From an uncultured Pelagibacteraceae bacterium (GTDB lineage Bacteria > Pseudomonadota > Alphaproteobacteria > Pelagibacterales > Pelagibacteraceae): DNA of 37,757 bases. The notes below the pieces were generated by a model. It was given only the letters and a program-made list of their open reading frames with translations, was not told where the DNA came from and did no database searches. Numbering within the stretch: position 1 is the stretch's first letter; each line of letters opens with the position of its first letter. Both the position numbers and the translations under genes were made by a program. This document shows, one piece after another, positions 21,609 through 31,410 of this stretch. The DNA is taken from positions 1 to 37,757 of the forward strand of contig CACLMD010000008.1 of the NCBI GenBank assembly GCA_902607945.1, given 5' to 3'.

Positions 21609-23048
21609 ATGACAGACAAAATGCTTAAATTTGTAAAAATAGGTAAACAAAACCCACCTAAAAGAAATGTTGTTAATAGAAAAGAGGACTTTAATGAAAT
21701 TTATGATGATTTTATTAAACAAAAAGCTCAAGAGCAATCGAGTAGATGTTCTCAATGTGGAGTGCCTTTTTGCCAAGTTCATTGTCCACTAAGCAATAAT
21801 ATTCCAGATTGGCTTAAATTAACTGCCGAAGGTAGATTGGAAGAAGCATATGAATTATCTCAAAGTACAAACAATATGCCAGAGGTATGTGGGAGAATTT
21901 GTCCTCAGGATCGTCTATGTGAAGGTAATTGTGTAATAGAACAATCAGGTCATGGAACAGTAACAATTGGCTCTATGGAAAAATACATTACAGATAATGC
22001 GTGGGAACAAGGCTGGGTTAAACCAATTAAAGTAAAATATGAAAAAGATCAAAGTATAGGAGTAGTCGGTGCAGGACCTGCAGGACTAGCAGCAGCTGAA
22101 CAATTAAGAAAACATGGATACAAGATTACAGTTTATGACAGATATGATAGGGCTGGAGGATTATTAATTTATGGTATTCCTAATTTTAAATTAGAAAAGC
22201 ATGTGGTTGAGAGAAGAACAAAGTTGTTAAAAGATGGTGGTATAGAATTTGTTCAGAATTTTGAAGTTGGTAAGGATGCAACATTAGAACAGTTAAGAAA
22301 AAAACACGATGCAATATTGATTGCTACTGGGGTTTACAAACCTAGAGAAATAGAAATACCTGGAAATGATTTAGAAAATATTTTTCCAGCTATGGAATTC
22401 TTAACAGCTTCAAATAAAAAAGGCTTAGGAGATAAAGTTGAATTATTTGATAAAGGTATATTAAATGCTGAAGGAAAAAATATTGTAGTTATAGGTGGCG
22501 GTGATACTGCCATGGATTGTGTTAGAACATCAGTTAGACAAAATGCAAAATCAGTTAAATGTTTGTATAGAAGAGATAAAGAGAATATGCCAGGATCTGC
22601 AAGAGAAGTTAATAATGCAGAAGAGGAAGGTGTAGAATTTGTATGGTTATCTAGTCCTAAAGAATTTAAAGGTACAAGTAAAATTGAAAATTTAGTAGTT
22701 AATCAAATTCAATTAGGTGAACCCGATGAGTCAGGGCGAAGAAGACCCCAAATAAAAGAAGGGTCAGAATTTCAAATTAAAGCCGACATGGTTATTAAAG
22801 CTCTTGGGTTTGATCCAGAGGATCTGCCATATCTATTTGATACAAAAGAGTTGCAAGTAACAAAATGGGGAACAATAAAGACAGATTTTGATACAATGGA
22901 AACAAACTTAAGAGGAGTTTTTGCTGCAGGAGATATTGTTAGAGGAGCTTCATTAGTTGTATGGGCAATCAAAGATGGAAGAGATGCTGCAGCTGCTATT
23001 AAAACTTTTTTAGAAAATATTGAAATTAAAAAAACAAATGTTGCATAG
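21609..23048 (+). CDS. gltD: Glutamate synthase (NADPH) small subunit
   Basis: Takes electrons from NADPH through FAD and iron-sulfur clusters to the large GOGAT subunit. The 479 residues contain N-terminal cysteine groups for the [4Fe-4S] clusters (SRCSQCGVPFCQVHCP and CGRICPQDRLCEGNC), the FAD motif GAGPAGLAAAEQL near 156 and the NADPH motif GGGDTAMDCVRT near 297. Another in-frame ATG four codons in (21621) could be the true start; the TATAAT position allows either. Here gltD precedes gltB with a 2 bp gap, the reverse of the common gltB-gltD order. Confidence 0.96.
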   Translation: MTDKMLKFVKIGKQNPPKRNVVNRKEDFNEIYDDFIKQKAQEQSSRCSQCGVPFCQVHCPLSNNIPDWLKLTAEGRLEEAYELSQSTNNMPEVCGRICPQDRLCEGNCVIEQSGHGTVTIGSMEKYITDNAWEQGWVKPIKVKYEKDQSIGVVGAGPAGLAAAEQLRKHGYKITVYDRYDRAGGLLIYGIPNFKLEKHVVERRTKLLKDGGIEFVQNFEVGKDATLEQLRKKHDAILIATGVYKPREIEIPGNDLENIFPAMEFLTASNKKGLGDKVELFDKGILNAEGKNIVVIGGGDTAMDCVRTSVRQNAKSVKCLYRRDKENMPGSAREVNNAEEEGVEFVWLSSPKEFKGTSKIENLVVNQIQLGEPDESGRRRPQIKEGSEFQIKADMVIKALGFDPEDLPYLFDTKELQVTKWGTIKTDFDTMETNLRGVFAAGDIVRGASLVVWAIKDGRDAAAAIKTFLENIEIKKTNVA

Positions 23049-23050
23049 TA

Positions 23051-26000
23051 ATGGAAAACTATAAAAAAAATTTAGAATTACTGAGTAAAAACCACGTTTA
23101 TTCGAAAGAAATGGAACATGATGCATGTGGAGTTGGTTTAATAGCATCTACGGAGGGAAAGAAATCTAGAGCAGTCGTCGAGTATGGAATTGAAGCCTTA
23201 AAAGCTGTTTGGCATAGAGGAGCAGTTGATGCAGATGGAAAAACTGGTGATGGTGCAGGAATTCATGTTGAAATACCAAAAGATTTTTTTATAGAAAAAA
23301 TTGAAGTCACAGGACACGATTACGACAACTCAGAAATTTGTGTTGGAATGATTTTTTTACCTAGAAATGATTATTCTTCTCAAGAGAATTGTAAAACTAT
23401 TGTTGAAAGTGAATTAACTAAAAATAATTTTAGCATATATGGTTGGCGACAAGTACCTACGAACCCAAAAGTTTTAGGTGAAAAAGCTCTGCAAACTATG
23501 CCAGAAATTATACAGGTTTTATTTAAATCTAATGATCCAAACTTATTAGATAAAAATTTAGAGAGAAAAATTTATGAAACAAGAAAGATAATTGAAAACA
23601 AAGCTTTTAGTGAATCGATGAACAACTTTTATATTTGTTCGATAAGTTCAAAATCAATTATTTATAAAGGATTATACTTAGCAGAGGCAATATCTGACTT
23701 TTACTTAGACCTAAGAGATCAACGATTTGTATCAAGATATGCAATCTTTCACCAAAGATTTTCAACAAATACAGCACCAAGTTGGAGTCTAGCTCAACCA
23801 TTTAGAGCTATAGCTCACAATGGTGAGATAAACACATTCAAAGGAAATAAAAACTGGATGAAAGTACATGAGCAAGAAATGAGTAGTCCACTATTTGATA
23901 ATATTGAAAATTTAAAACCAGTAATCCAAAAAGGAGTATCAGACTCTGCTGCGTTAGATAATGTTTTTGAATTGCTAAATAAATCTGGACAACCTGCACC
24001 TTTAGCTAAACTAATGCTAGTACCTGATGCTTGGTCAAAAAAAAATAAAACATTATCAAAAAGTCACCAGAAATTATTTAATTTTTTAAATAGCACAATG
24101 GAACCATGGGATGGACCAGCAGCTATTGCGGCAACAGATAACGAGTGGGTTATTGCCGCAAATGACAGAAATGGGTTAAGACCATTAAGATATGCCATAA
24201 CTAAAGATAAAATGATTTTTGCAGGTTCAGAGACAGGAATGATAGAGTTAAATGAAAAAAAAATTTTAACAAAAGGAAGATTAGGTCCAGGAGAAATAAT
24301 CGGAGTTAAAATTGAAAAAGGAAATGTTTTTTCAAATAATAAAATTAAAGACTTTTTAGCTAAAGAGTTTAAACATTTTAATTCTCAAATTATTAACTTA
24401 GATGAAAGATTATCTATCTCTAATGAAAAACATAATTTTGAAGGAGAAAATTTAAGAAGAAGACAATATACTTTTGGAATAAGTCTGGAAGACTTAGAAC
24501 TTATTTTACACCCGATGGCAGAAGATGCAAAAGAAGCAACAGGATCGATGGGTGATGACACACCTTTAGCTGTATTATCTGATAGGTATAGACCTCTTTA
24601 TCATTTTTTTAGACAAAACTTTAGCCAAGTAACAAACCCACCAATTGACTCGTTAAGAGAAAACAAGGTAATGAGTTTAAAGACGAGATTTGGAAATTTA
24701 GGAAACATTCTTAATTTTGATACTTTAACAAAAGAAAATATTTATGTTTTAAATAGTCCTATTTTATCAAACACTCAATTTAATAAGTTCATAAATTTTT
24801 TTGGTAAAAATTCAATAACCATTAATTGTACCTTTTCAAAAAATGAAAATTTATCTGACTCTTTAAATAGAATACAAAAAGAATCTGAAATTGCTGCTAG
24901 ACAAGGTGTTACCCAATTAATTCTTAGTGATAAAGAACTCTCTAATGAAAAATTGCCAATTCCGATGTTATTAAGTGTTGGAGCTATAAATACATTTTTA
25001 ATTCAAAAAAAATTAAGAGGATATGTTTCAATTAATGTTCAGTCAGGCGAAGCTTTAGACACTCATTCATTTGCTACATTGATTGGTGTTGGTGCAACAA
25101 CTATTAACCCTTACTTAGCTTTTGATAGTTTATACCAAAGACATGAAAAAAAACTTTTTGGCCAATATAGTTTTGATGAATGTGTAAAGAGATATATCAA
25201 CTCAGTGAATGCTGGTTTGTTAAAAATAATGTCTAAGATGGGAATTTCAGTTTTAAGCTCATATAGAGGAGGATGTAATTTCGAAACTGTTGGATTAAGC
25301 AGAACAGTAGTAAGTGATTTCTTCCCTGGTGTAATATCGAAAATTTCCGGTATTGGGCTGGTTGGAATTGAAAAAAAAATAAGAGAGATTCATAAAGAAG
25401 CTTTCGAAAATACAGAGACTATACTACCAATTGGAGGTATTTACAGATATCGGAAAAATGGAGAGACACACCAATATCAAGGTAGGCTCATTCATTTATT
25501 GCAAAGTGCTGTAGGATCTAACTCATATGAGATATATAAAAAATACGCAGAGGGCATATATAATTTACCAACAATTAATCTTCGAGACTTAATTGATTTT
25601 AGAAAAAAAAAATTAGGTCCAACAATAAAAATTAATGAAGTTGAGCCAATAGAAAAAATATTAAAAAGATTTGGCAGTGGAAGCATGTCTCATGGAGCAT
25701 TATCAAAAGAAGCACATGAAACACTAGCAATTGGAATGAATAGAATTAGAGGAGCCTCTTGTAGTGGAGAAGGTGGTGAAGATGCTAATAGATTTAAGGT
25801 TATGGATAGTGGAGACAGTGCAAATTCAAGAGTAAAACAAATTGCATCAGCTAGATTTGGTGTAACAGTTAATTATTTAAATAACTGCAATGAAATAGAA
25901 ATTAAAATGGCTCAAGGCGCAAAACCAGGAGAAGGTGGTCAGCTACCGGGTTTTAAAGTAACAAAAGAAATTGCAAAACTAAGACATTCAACTCCAGGAG

Positions 26001-27556
26001 TAACGTTAATCTCCCCACCACCACATCACGATATTTATTCAATAGAAGATCTTGCTCAATTAATTTATGATTTGAAACAAATAAATCCAAAAGCAAGAGT
26101 TGGTGTTAAATTAGTTGCCTCATCTGGCATTGGTACTATTGCTGCTGGAGTGGCAAAAGCAAAAGCAGATATTATTTTAATTTCAGGTCATAATGGAGGA
26201 ACAGGCGCGACACCACAAACAAGTGTGAAATATGTCGGAATTCCTTGGGAGATGGGTCTTACAGAAGCTAATCAAGTTCTTACATTAAATAATCTAAGAC
26301 ATAAAATTACCTTAAGAACTGATGGGGGTATTAAAACTGGAAGAGATGTAGTCATTGCTGCGATGATGGGAGCAGAAGAATATGGAGTTGCTACCACTGC
26401 TTTAGTTGCAATGGGTTGTATCATGGTTAGACAGTGTCATTCAAACACTTGTCCAGTCGGTGTTTGTTCTCAAGATGAAAAATTGAGAGAAAAATTTACT
26501 GGTACACCAGATAAAGTGGTTAACTTATTTACATTTATTGCTACAGAGGTAAGAGAAATTTTAGCCGAATTGGGATTTAAAACATTAAATGATATAATTG
26601 GAAGAACTGATTTATTAATGCAAGTAAATAAAGCTTCACCAAACTTAGATGATTTAGATTTAAATCCATTGTTCGTTCAAGCAGACCCAGGAAACAATAA
26701 AAGATATTGTGAAAAACAAGAAATAAACAAAGTTCCTGACACTTTAGATCAAGTAATTTGGCCAGAAATTGAAAAATCTTTAAATAATTCAGAAACAATT
26801 AAAAAAGAATTTACCATTAAAAATACCAATAGAGCAGTTGGCTCAAGAATTTCACATCACCTTTACAAGAAATATGGATATGAAAAATTAGATGAAAATT
26901 TTGTAATTTTAAATTTTAATGGATCGGCAGGACAATCTTTTGGAGCTTTTTCCTCTAAGGGGCTCAAACTAAATCTTAAAGGAGATGCGAATGATTATGT
27001 TGGAAAAGGTTTATCAGGGGCAACTATTTCAATAAGACTTTCAGACGAAAGCAATTTAGTTTCAAATGAAAACACAATTATTGGAAATACAGTTCTTTAC
27101 GGTGCTACATCTGGAAAACTTTTTGCAGCAGGCCAAGCTGGAGATAGATTTGCAGTAAGAAATTCTGGAGCCATCGCAGTGATTGAAGGATGTGACTCAA
27201 ATGGTTGTGAATATATGACCGGAGGAACAGTAATAATTCTTGGAGATGTTGGAGATAATTTTGCAGCTGGTATGACTGGTGGAATTGCTTTTATTTACGA
27301 TAAATCAAAACAATTTGAAAAAAATGTAAACCCAGAGTCAGTTGTTTGGCAGAATGTTGAAACGGAATATTGGATACAATTTTTAAAAAATTTAGTTTCA
27401 GAACATTCAAAAGAAACTGGTTCTATTATATCAAAAAATATAATTGATAATTTTGGTGAAGAAATAAAAAATTTTGTTCAAGTTTGCCCAAAAGAAATGT
27501 TAAATAAACTTGAAAACCCCATTACATTTAAAAAAACAATTAAAGAAGTTGTTTAA
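23051..27556 (+). CDS. gltB: Glutamate synthase large subunit
   Basis: Makes two glutamates from glutamine and 2-oxoglutarate, the assimilation step after glutamine synthetase. The 1501 residues equal the family norm. The N-terminal glutaminase nucleophile is C26 in HDACGVGL, implying removal of a 25-residue propeptide. The FMN/synthase domain follows with SHGALSKEAHE, SGEGGEDANR and PGEGGQLPG, then the 3Fe-4S loop CIMVRQCHSNTCPVGVC. The C-terminal beta-helix domain (GATSGKLFAAGQAGDRFAVR) completes it. No truncation. Converges with the hydrolase gene, sharing a TTAA stop. Confidence 0.97.
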   Translation: MENYKKNLELLSKNHVYSKEMEHDACGVGLIASTEGKKSRAVVEYGIEALKAVWHRGAVDADGKTGDGAGIHVEIPKDFFIEKIEVTGHDYDNSEICVGMIFLPRNDYSSQENCKTIVESELTKNNFSIYGWRQVPTNPKVLGEKALQTMPEIIQVLFKSNDPNLLDKNLERKIYETRKIIENKAFSESMNNFYICSISSKSIIYKGLYLAEAISDFYLDLRDQRFVSRYAIFHQRFSTNTAPSWSLAQPFRAIAHNGEINTFKGNKNWMKVHEQEMSSPLFDNIENLKPVIQKGVSDSAALDNVFELLNKSGQPAPLAKLMLVPDAWSKKNKTLSKSHQKLFNFLNSTMEPWDGPAAIAATDNEWVIAANDRNGLRPLRYAITKDKMIFAGSETGMIELNEKKILTKGRLGPGEIIGVKIEKGNVFSNNKIKDFLAKEFKHFNSQIINLDERLSISNEKHNFEGENLRRRQYTFGISLEDLELILHPMAEDAKEATGSMGDDTPLAVLSDRYRPLYHFFRQNFSQVTNPPIDSLRENKVMSLKTRFGNLGNILNFDTLTKENIYVLNSPILSNTQFNKFINFFGKNSITINCTFSKNENLSDSLNRIQKESEIAARQGVTQLILSDKELSNEKLPIPMLLSVGAINTFLIQKKLRGYVSINVQSGEALDTHSFATLIGVGATTINPYLAFDSLYQRHEKKLFGQYSFDECVKRYINSVNAGLLKIMSKMGISVLSSYRGGCNFETVGLSRTVVSDFFPGVISKISGIGLVGIEKKIREIHKEAFENTETILPIGGIYRYRKNGETHQYQGRLIHLLQSAVGSNSYEIYKKYAEGIYNLPTINLRDLIDFRKKKLGPTIKINEVEPIEKILKRFGSGSMSHGALSKEAHETLAIGMNRIRGASCSGEGGEDANRFKVMDSGDSANSRVKQIASARFGVTVNYLNNCNEIEIKMAQGAKPGEGGQLPGFKVTKEIAKLRHSTPGVTLISPPPHHDIYSIEDLAQLIYDLKQINPKARVGVKLVASSGIGTIAAGVAKAKADIILISGHNGGTGATPQTSVKYVGIPWEMGLTEANQVLTLNNLRHKITLRTDGGIKTGRDVVIAAMMGAEEYGVATTALVAMGCIMVRQCHSNTCPVGVCSQDEKLREKFTGTPDKVVNLFTFIATEVREILAELGFKTLNDIIGRTDLLMQVNKASPNLDDLDLNPLFVQADPGNNKRYCEKQEINKVPDTLDQVIWPEIEKSLNNSETIKKEFTIKNTNRAVGSRISHHLYKKYGYEKLDENFVILNFNGSAGQSFGAFSSKGLKLNLKGDANDYVGKGLSGATISIRLSDESNLVSNENTIIGNTVLYGATSGKLFAAGQAGDRFAVRNSGAIAVIEGCDSNGCEYMTGGTVIILGDVGDNFAAGMTGGIAFIYDKSKQFEKNVNPESVVWQNVETEYWIQFLKNLVSEHSKETGSIISKNIIDNFGEEIKNFVQVCPKEMLNKLENPITFKKTIKEVV

Positions 27557-28296
27557 ATAACTGAATTTAATTCTTTAATTAAAATTTTAAGCCATTTTTT
27601 TGATGAAAGGCTGTGGTCCCCTTTTTTTACAACAACCAGTTTTCTTTCTGCTTTTTTAAAAATTCTTAATATTTTTTTTGAATAAATTACAGGTACAGAC
27701 TTATCTTTCTCACCATGTACCATAGTAACTTTTAAATTTTGATAAATTCTTTTTTTTAAAATCTTATTTTTTCTACCATCTTTAATTAATTGATAAGTTA
27801 TCGGATATTCATAATCACCATGTTTTAAGTTTATAATTCCTTTTGTAGAAATTTCTTTTTTCATTTTTTTTGTAAATTTTTTCCACATTAAATTTTCTAA
27901 AAATTCAGGTGCTGAACCAATTCCTAAAAAACCTTTTATCTGTTCTTTAAAAAACTTAAATTGATTAAGAGATATCCATGCACCCATGCTTGAACCAATT
28001 AATATAAAATCTTTATTTTGAACAATTTTTTTAATCAACAAAGTGGTTTCTTTACTCCACTTACTGATATTACCATTAGTAAATTGACCAGAAGATTTTC
28101 CATGACCAGAGTATTCTAGAGCTAAAAAACCTAATTTATTTTTAATTGCATATTTCAAAAAAGCCTTTGGTTTTTTACCTTCAAGGTCTGACATAAAACC
28201 ATGAAGAAAAACAATATAGGGTTTATTTTTTTGATTATTCTTTAAATATCTTATTTTTTTTGATTTTGATAATTTATAGTAATTGTACTTTATCAT
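27553..28296 (-). CDS. Alpha/beta hydrolase, ABHD10-like
   Basis: A 247-residue serine hydrolase without a signal peptide. IVFLHGFMSDLEGKKP is the oxyanion strand-loop, ALEYSGHGKSSG follows, the nucleophile elbow is GSSMGAW near residue 103, the acid lies in HGEKDKSVP and the His in KGDHSLSS near the end. The DLEGKK loop and overall order resemble mitochondrial ABHD10, a depalmitoylase/thioesterase, whose relatives are frequent in alphaproteobacteria. The substrate is not known. It is very lysine-rich (high pI). Divergent from the glycosyltransferase with a 42 bp gap. Confidence 0.82.
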   Translation of the reverse strand: MIKYNYYKLSKSKKIRYLKNNQKNKPYIVFLHGFMSDLEGKKPKAFLKYAIKNKLGFLALEYSGHGKSSGQFTNGNISKWSKETTLLIKKIVQNKDFILIGSSMGAWISLNQFKFFKEQIKGFLGIGSAPEFLENLMWKKFTKKMKKEISTKGIINLKHGDYEYPITYQLIKDGRKNKILKKRIYQNLKVTMVHGEKDKSVPVIYSKKILRIFKKAERKLVVVKKGDHSLSSKKWLKILIKELNSVI

Positions 28297-28324
28297 TAAA
28301 GTTTAATAGTTAAATCTATTCATG

Positions 28325-28330
28325 TATAAT
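28325..28330 (+). promoter_or_regulatory. Candidate -10 box giving a leaderless glycosyltransferase mRNA
   Basis: A perfect TATAAT ends 8 nt before the ATG at 28339, so transcription would begin at or within a base or two of the start codon. The -35 region (TTTAAT at 28302-28307) is weak. The downstream run to lepA may depend on this promoter at least in part. Confidence 0.4.
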
Positions 28331-28338
28331 CATAACAG

Positions 28339-29493
28339 ATGTCATCTGATTTAAAAGTTTTACAAGTAATTCCAAAACTAGGTTATGGAGGTGCAGAAAC
28401 AGGTTGTTTTGATATTGCTCACTATTTACATGAGAATGATTGCAAATCTTTTATTGTTACGAGTGGTGGAGAATTAATAAAATTTGTAGATAAAAAAAAA
28501 GTTCAAATAATAAAATTACCTGTGCATAGTAAAAATCCTCTAACTATTTTGTTCAACTCGATAGCTATTATATTTATCATTTTTTTTTACAATATTTCCA
28601 TAGTCCATGCGCGAAGTAGAGCTCCAGCTTGGTCTTGTTTTTTAGCCACAAAGATAACAGGTAGAAAATTTGTTACTACATTTCATGGTACTTATAACTT
28701 TAATAGTAAAATAAAAAAAATTTATAATTCAGTTATGGTTAGATCTAATCTTATTATTGCTGGGTCAAATTTTATATTTTCACATATAAAAAATAATTAT
28801 TCTGATTATTTGGATATTAAAAAAAAGTTATTAGTAATTTTTAGAGGAATTAATATAGATTATTTTGATCCTACAACTAAAACTGAAACAGAAGAAAAAA
28901 AATTACTTAAAAGTTGGGATATTGAAGAAAACAAAAAAATAATATTATTGCCAGGCCGCCTAACCTCCTGGAAAGGACAAGAGCTTTTTATAGAAGCAGT
29001 AAATTTAGTAAATATCCAACTTGGATATGAAGCCTTTTATGCGGTTATTCTTGGAAGTGACCAGGGTCGAGATTTATATAAAAAAAAACTTATTAGATTA
29101 AGTGAACAATATCGAATGACAAAACAGGTTAAATTTATTGATCACTGTAAAGATATGGCATTAGCATATAAAGTTTCAAACATAGTTGTATCATCATCAA
29201 TTGAACCCGAAGCTTTTGGAAGGGTATCAGTGGAAGCTCAATCAATGGAAAAAATAATAATTGCAAGCAATATTGGTGGCTCAAATGAAACTGTAATTGA
29301 CGAAAAAACTGGATATCTCTTTGAGTCTGGAAATTTTAAATCATTAAGTGAAAAAATTATCAAAGTGTTAAATTTAGACGATACATCATTGAAAACAATT
29401 AGTATTGAGGGTAGAAAAAACGTAGTAAAAAAGTTTAATGTTGAAAAAATGTGTTTTTCTACTTATTCAGAATATAAAAAATTAATAAATTAA
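28339..29493 (+). CDS. Family 4 glycosyltransferase
   Basis: A 384-residue GT-B fold transferase. The N-lobe has VIPKLGYGGAETG, the classic acceptor-side GGAE motif, and HARSRAPAW. The C-lobe has LLPGRLTSWKGQELFIEA and SSIEPEAFGRVSVEAQSM, with the two glutamates of the E-x7-E donor-binding motif. One hydrophobic stretch (about 66-84) may dock on the membrane. It probably acts in lipopolysaccharide or other surface glycan assembly; donor and acceptor are not inferable. Its stop codon abuts the thrS ATG with no gap, so it is likely cotranscribed with thrS. Confidence 0.88.
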   Translation: MSSDLKVLQVIPKLGYGGAETGCFDIAHYLHENDCKSFIVTSGGELIKFVDKKKVQIIKLPVHSKNPLTILFNSIAIIFIIFFYNISIVHARSRAPAWSCFLATKITGRKFVTTFHGTYNFNSKIKKIYNSVMVRSNLIIAGSNFIFSHIKNNYSDYLDIKKKLLVIFRGINIDYFDPTTKTETEEKKLLKSWDIEENKKIILLPGRLTSWKGQELFIEAVNLVNIQLGYEAFYAVILGSDQGRDLYKKKLIRLSEQYRMTKQVKFIDHCKDMALAYKVSNIVVSSSIEPEAFGRVSVEAQSMEKIIIASNIGGSNETVIDEKTGYLFESGNFKSLSEKIIKVLNLDDTSLKTISIEGRKNVVKKFNVEKMCFSTYSEYKKLIN

Positions 29494-31410
29494 ATGCCAA
29501 TAATAACACTACCAGACGGAAATAATTTAAAATTTCAAAATAATGTGACAGGTATTGAGGTTGCAGAAAAAATTAGCAAATCACTTGCTAAACAAGCATT
29601 AGTGATAGCAGTTGATGGTGAATTGAAAGATTTAAACTTTATTATCAATAAAGATTGTACTGTAAAGATATTTACCTCAAAAAATGAGGAAGGGCTTGAA
29701 ACAATAAGACATGACACTGCACATATTTTAGCAATGGCTGTTCAAGAACTTTTTCAAGAAACACAAGTTACGATTGGTCCAGTAATTGAAAATGGTTTTT
29801 ATTATGACTTTGCTAGAAAGGAACCATTTACGGAGGATGATTTAAAAAAGATTGAAGAGAAAATGAAAGAAATAGTTGATCGAGATGTGATCACAAAAAG
29901 AGAGGTTTGGTCAAGAGATAAAGCTATTAAGCATTTTAAAAAAAAAGGTGAAGTTTATAAAGCACAATTAATTGAGAGTATTCCCGATAGAGAAGAAGTA
30001 TCAATTTACTTCCATGGTGAATGGCACGATTTATGCAGAGGTCCACATTTGTCCTCGACAGGTAAAATTGGAAAATTTTTCAAACTTACAAAAGTAGCTG
30101 GTGCATATTGGCGAGGGGACTCAGACAATGAAATGCTTCAAAGAATATATGGAACTAGTTGGGCCTCTCAGAAAGATTTAGATGATTATTTAAAAAGAAT
30201 TGAAGAAGCAGAAAAAAGAGATCATAGAAAGTTAGGTAAAGAGATGGATTTATTCCATTTTAGAGAAGAAAGTCCAGGATCTGTTTTTTGGCATGAGAAA
30301 GGTTGGGCACTATTTCAGAAATTGATTGATTATATGAGAATGAAACAGGACATTGCAGGTTATAAAGAGATAAATACTCCAGAAGTTTTAGACAGAACTT
30401 TATGGGAGAAATCAGGACATTGGGAAAAATTTGGTGCAAATATGTATACTTCAACAACTCCAGATGAGAAAGTTTTTGCAATTAAACCTATGAATTGTCC
30501 AGGCTGTATAGAAGTTTTTAATCAAGGTCTTAAAAGTTATAAAGATTTACCTTTAAAGATGTCAGAATTTGGAAAAGTACATCGTTATGAGCCCTCAGGA
30601 GCATTACACGGTTTATTGAGAGTACGAGCATTCACCCAAGATGATGCGCACATATTTTGTACTGAAGATCAAATTACAAAAGAATGTTTAATTGTAACTA
30701 ATCTAATTTTAGAAATTTATAAAGATTTAGGTTTTGAAGATGTGATTCTAAAATATTCTGATAGACCTAATTTAAGAGTCGGGGATGATAACGTTTGGGA
30801 TAAAGCTGAAACTGCTTTATTAGAGGCAGTTAAAGCAACTAAATTAGAGTATAGTATAAATAAAGGTGAGGGTGCATTTTATGGACCTAAAATTGAATTT
30901 GTTTTAAGGGATGCTATTGGTAGAGATTGGCAATGTGGTACTTTACAGGTTGATTTTAATTTACCTAGCAGACTAAGTGCTTCATATGTTGATAAAGATG
31001 GTTCAAAAAAAGTTCCTGTTATGTTGCATAGAGCTTTATTTGGTTCACTAGAAAGATTTATTGGAATTTTAATTGAAAATTATGCTGGTAAATTTCCTTT
31101 TTGGATTTCTCCTCTTCAAATAGTGGTAATTCCAATAACAGAGGAATTCGATGACTATGCAATTCAAGTTTCAAAAAAAATAAAAAAAGCTGGGATGAGC
31201 TCTCACGTCGATTTAAAAAAGCATAATTTGAACAATAAAATTAAAGAACATTCGCTTGCAAAAATACCTCTTTTATTAATTTGTGGTAAAAAAGAAGTTG
31301 ACAGTAACTCAGTAACTATTAGAAAGTTGGATTCTAATAAACAAGAAAATATGGATTTAGACTTATTCTTAAAAACATTCTCTGCTTTAAATAAAGCATC
31401 TTCAAATTAA
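29494..31410 (+). CDS. thrS: Threonyl-tRNA synthetase
   Basis: Charges tRNA-Thr. The 638 residues match the full-length bacterial enzyme. In order: TGS domain (residues 1-61), the second additional/editing domain with HDTAHILA at 72-79 and the later FHGEWHDLCRGPHL, then the class II catalytic core with zinc ligands Cys in MNCPGC, His in DDAHIF and His in MLHRALFGS, and a C-terminal anticodon domain beginning FWISPLQIVVIPI. All zinc and editing residues are in place. First of the translation run thrS-infC-rpmI-rplT-pheS-pheT. Confidence 0.98.
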   Translation: MPIITLPDGNNLKFQNNVTGIEVAEKISKSLAKQALVIAVDGELKDLNFIINKDCTVKIFTSKNEEGLETIRHDTAHILAMAVQELFQETQVTIGPVIENGFYYDFARKEPFTEDDLKKIEEKMKEIVDRDVITKREVWSRDKAIKHFKKKGEVYKAQLIESIPDREEVSIYFHGEWHDLCRGPHLSSTGKIGKFFKLTKVAGAYWRGDSDNEMLQRIYGTSWASQKDLDDYLKRIEEAEKRDHRKLGKEMDLFHFREESPGSVFWHEKGWALFQKLIDYMRMKQDIAGYKEINTPEVLDRTLWEKSGHWEKFGANMYTSTTPDEKVFAIKPMNCPGCIEVFNQGLKSYKDLPLKMSEFGKVHRYEPSGALHGLLRVRAFTQDDAHIFCTEDQITKECLIVTNLILEIYKDLGFEDVILKYSDRPNLRVGDDNVWDKAETALLEAVKATKLEYSINKGEGAFYGPKIEFVLRDAIGRDWQCGTLQVDFNLPSRLSASYVDKDGSKKVPVMLHRALFGSLERFIGILIENYAGKFPFWISPLQIVVIPITEEFDDYAIQVSKKIKKAGMSSHVDLKKHNLNNKIKEHSLAKIPLLLICGKKEVDSNSVTIRKLDSNKQENMDLDLFLKTFSALNKASSN

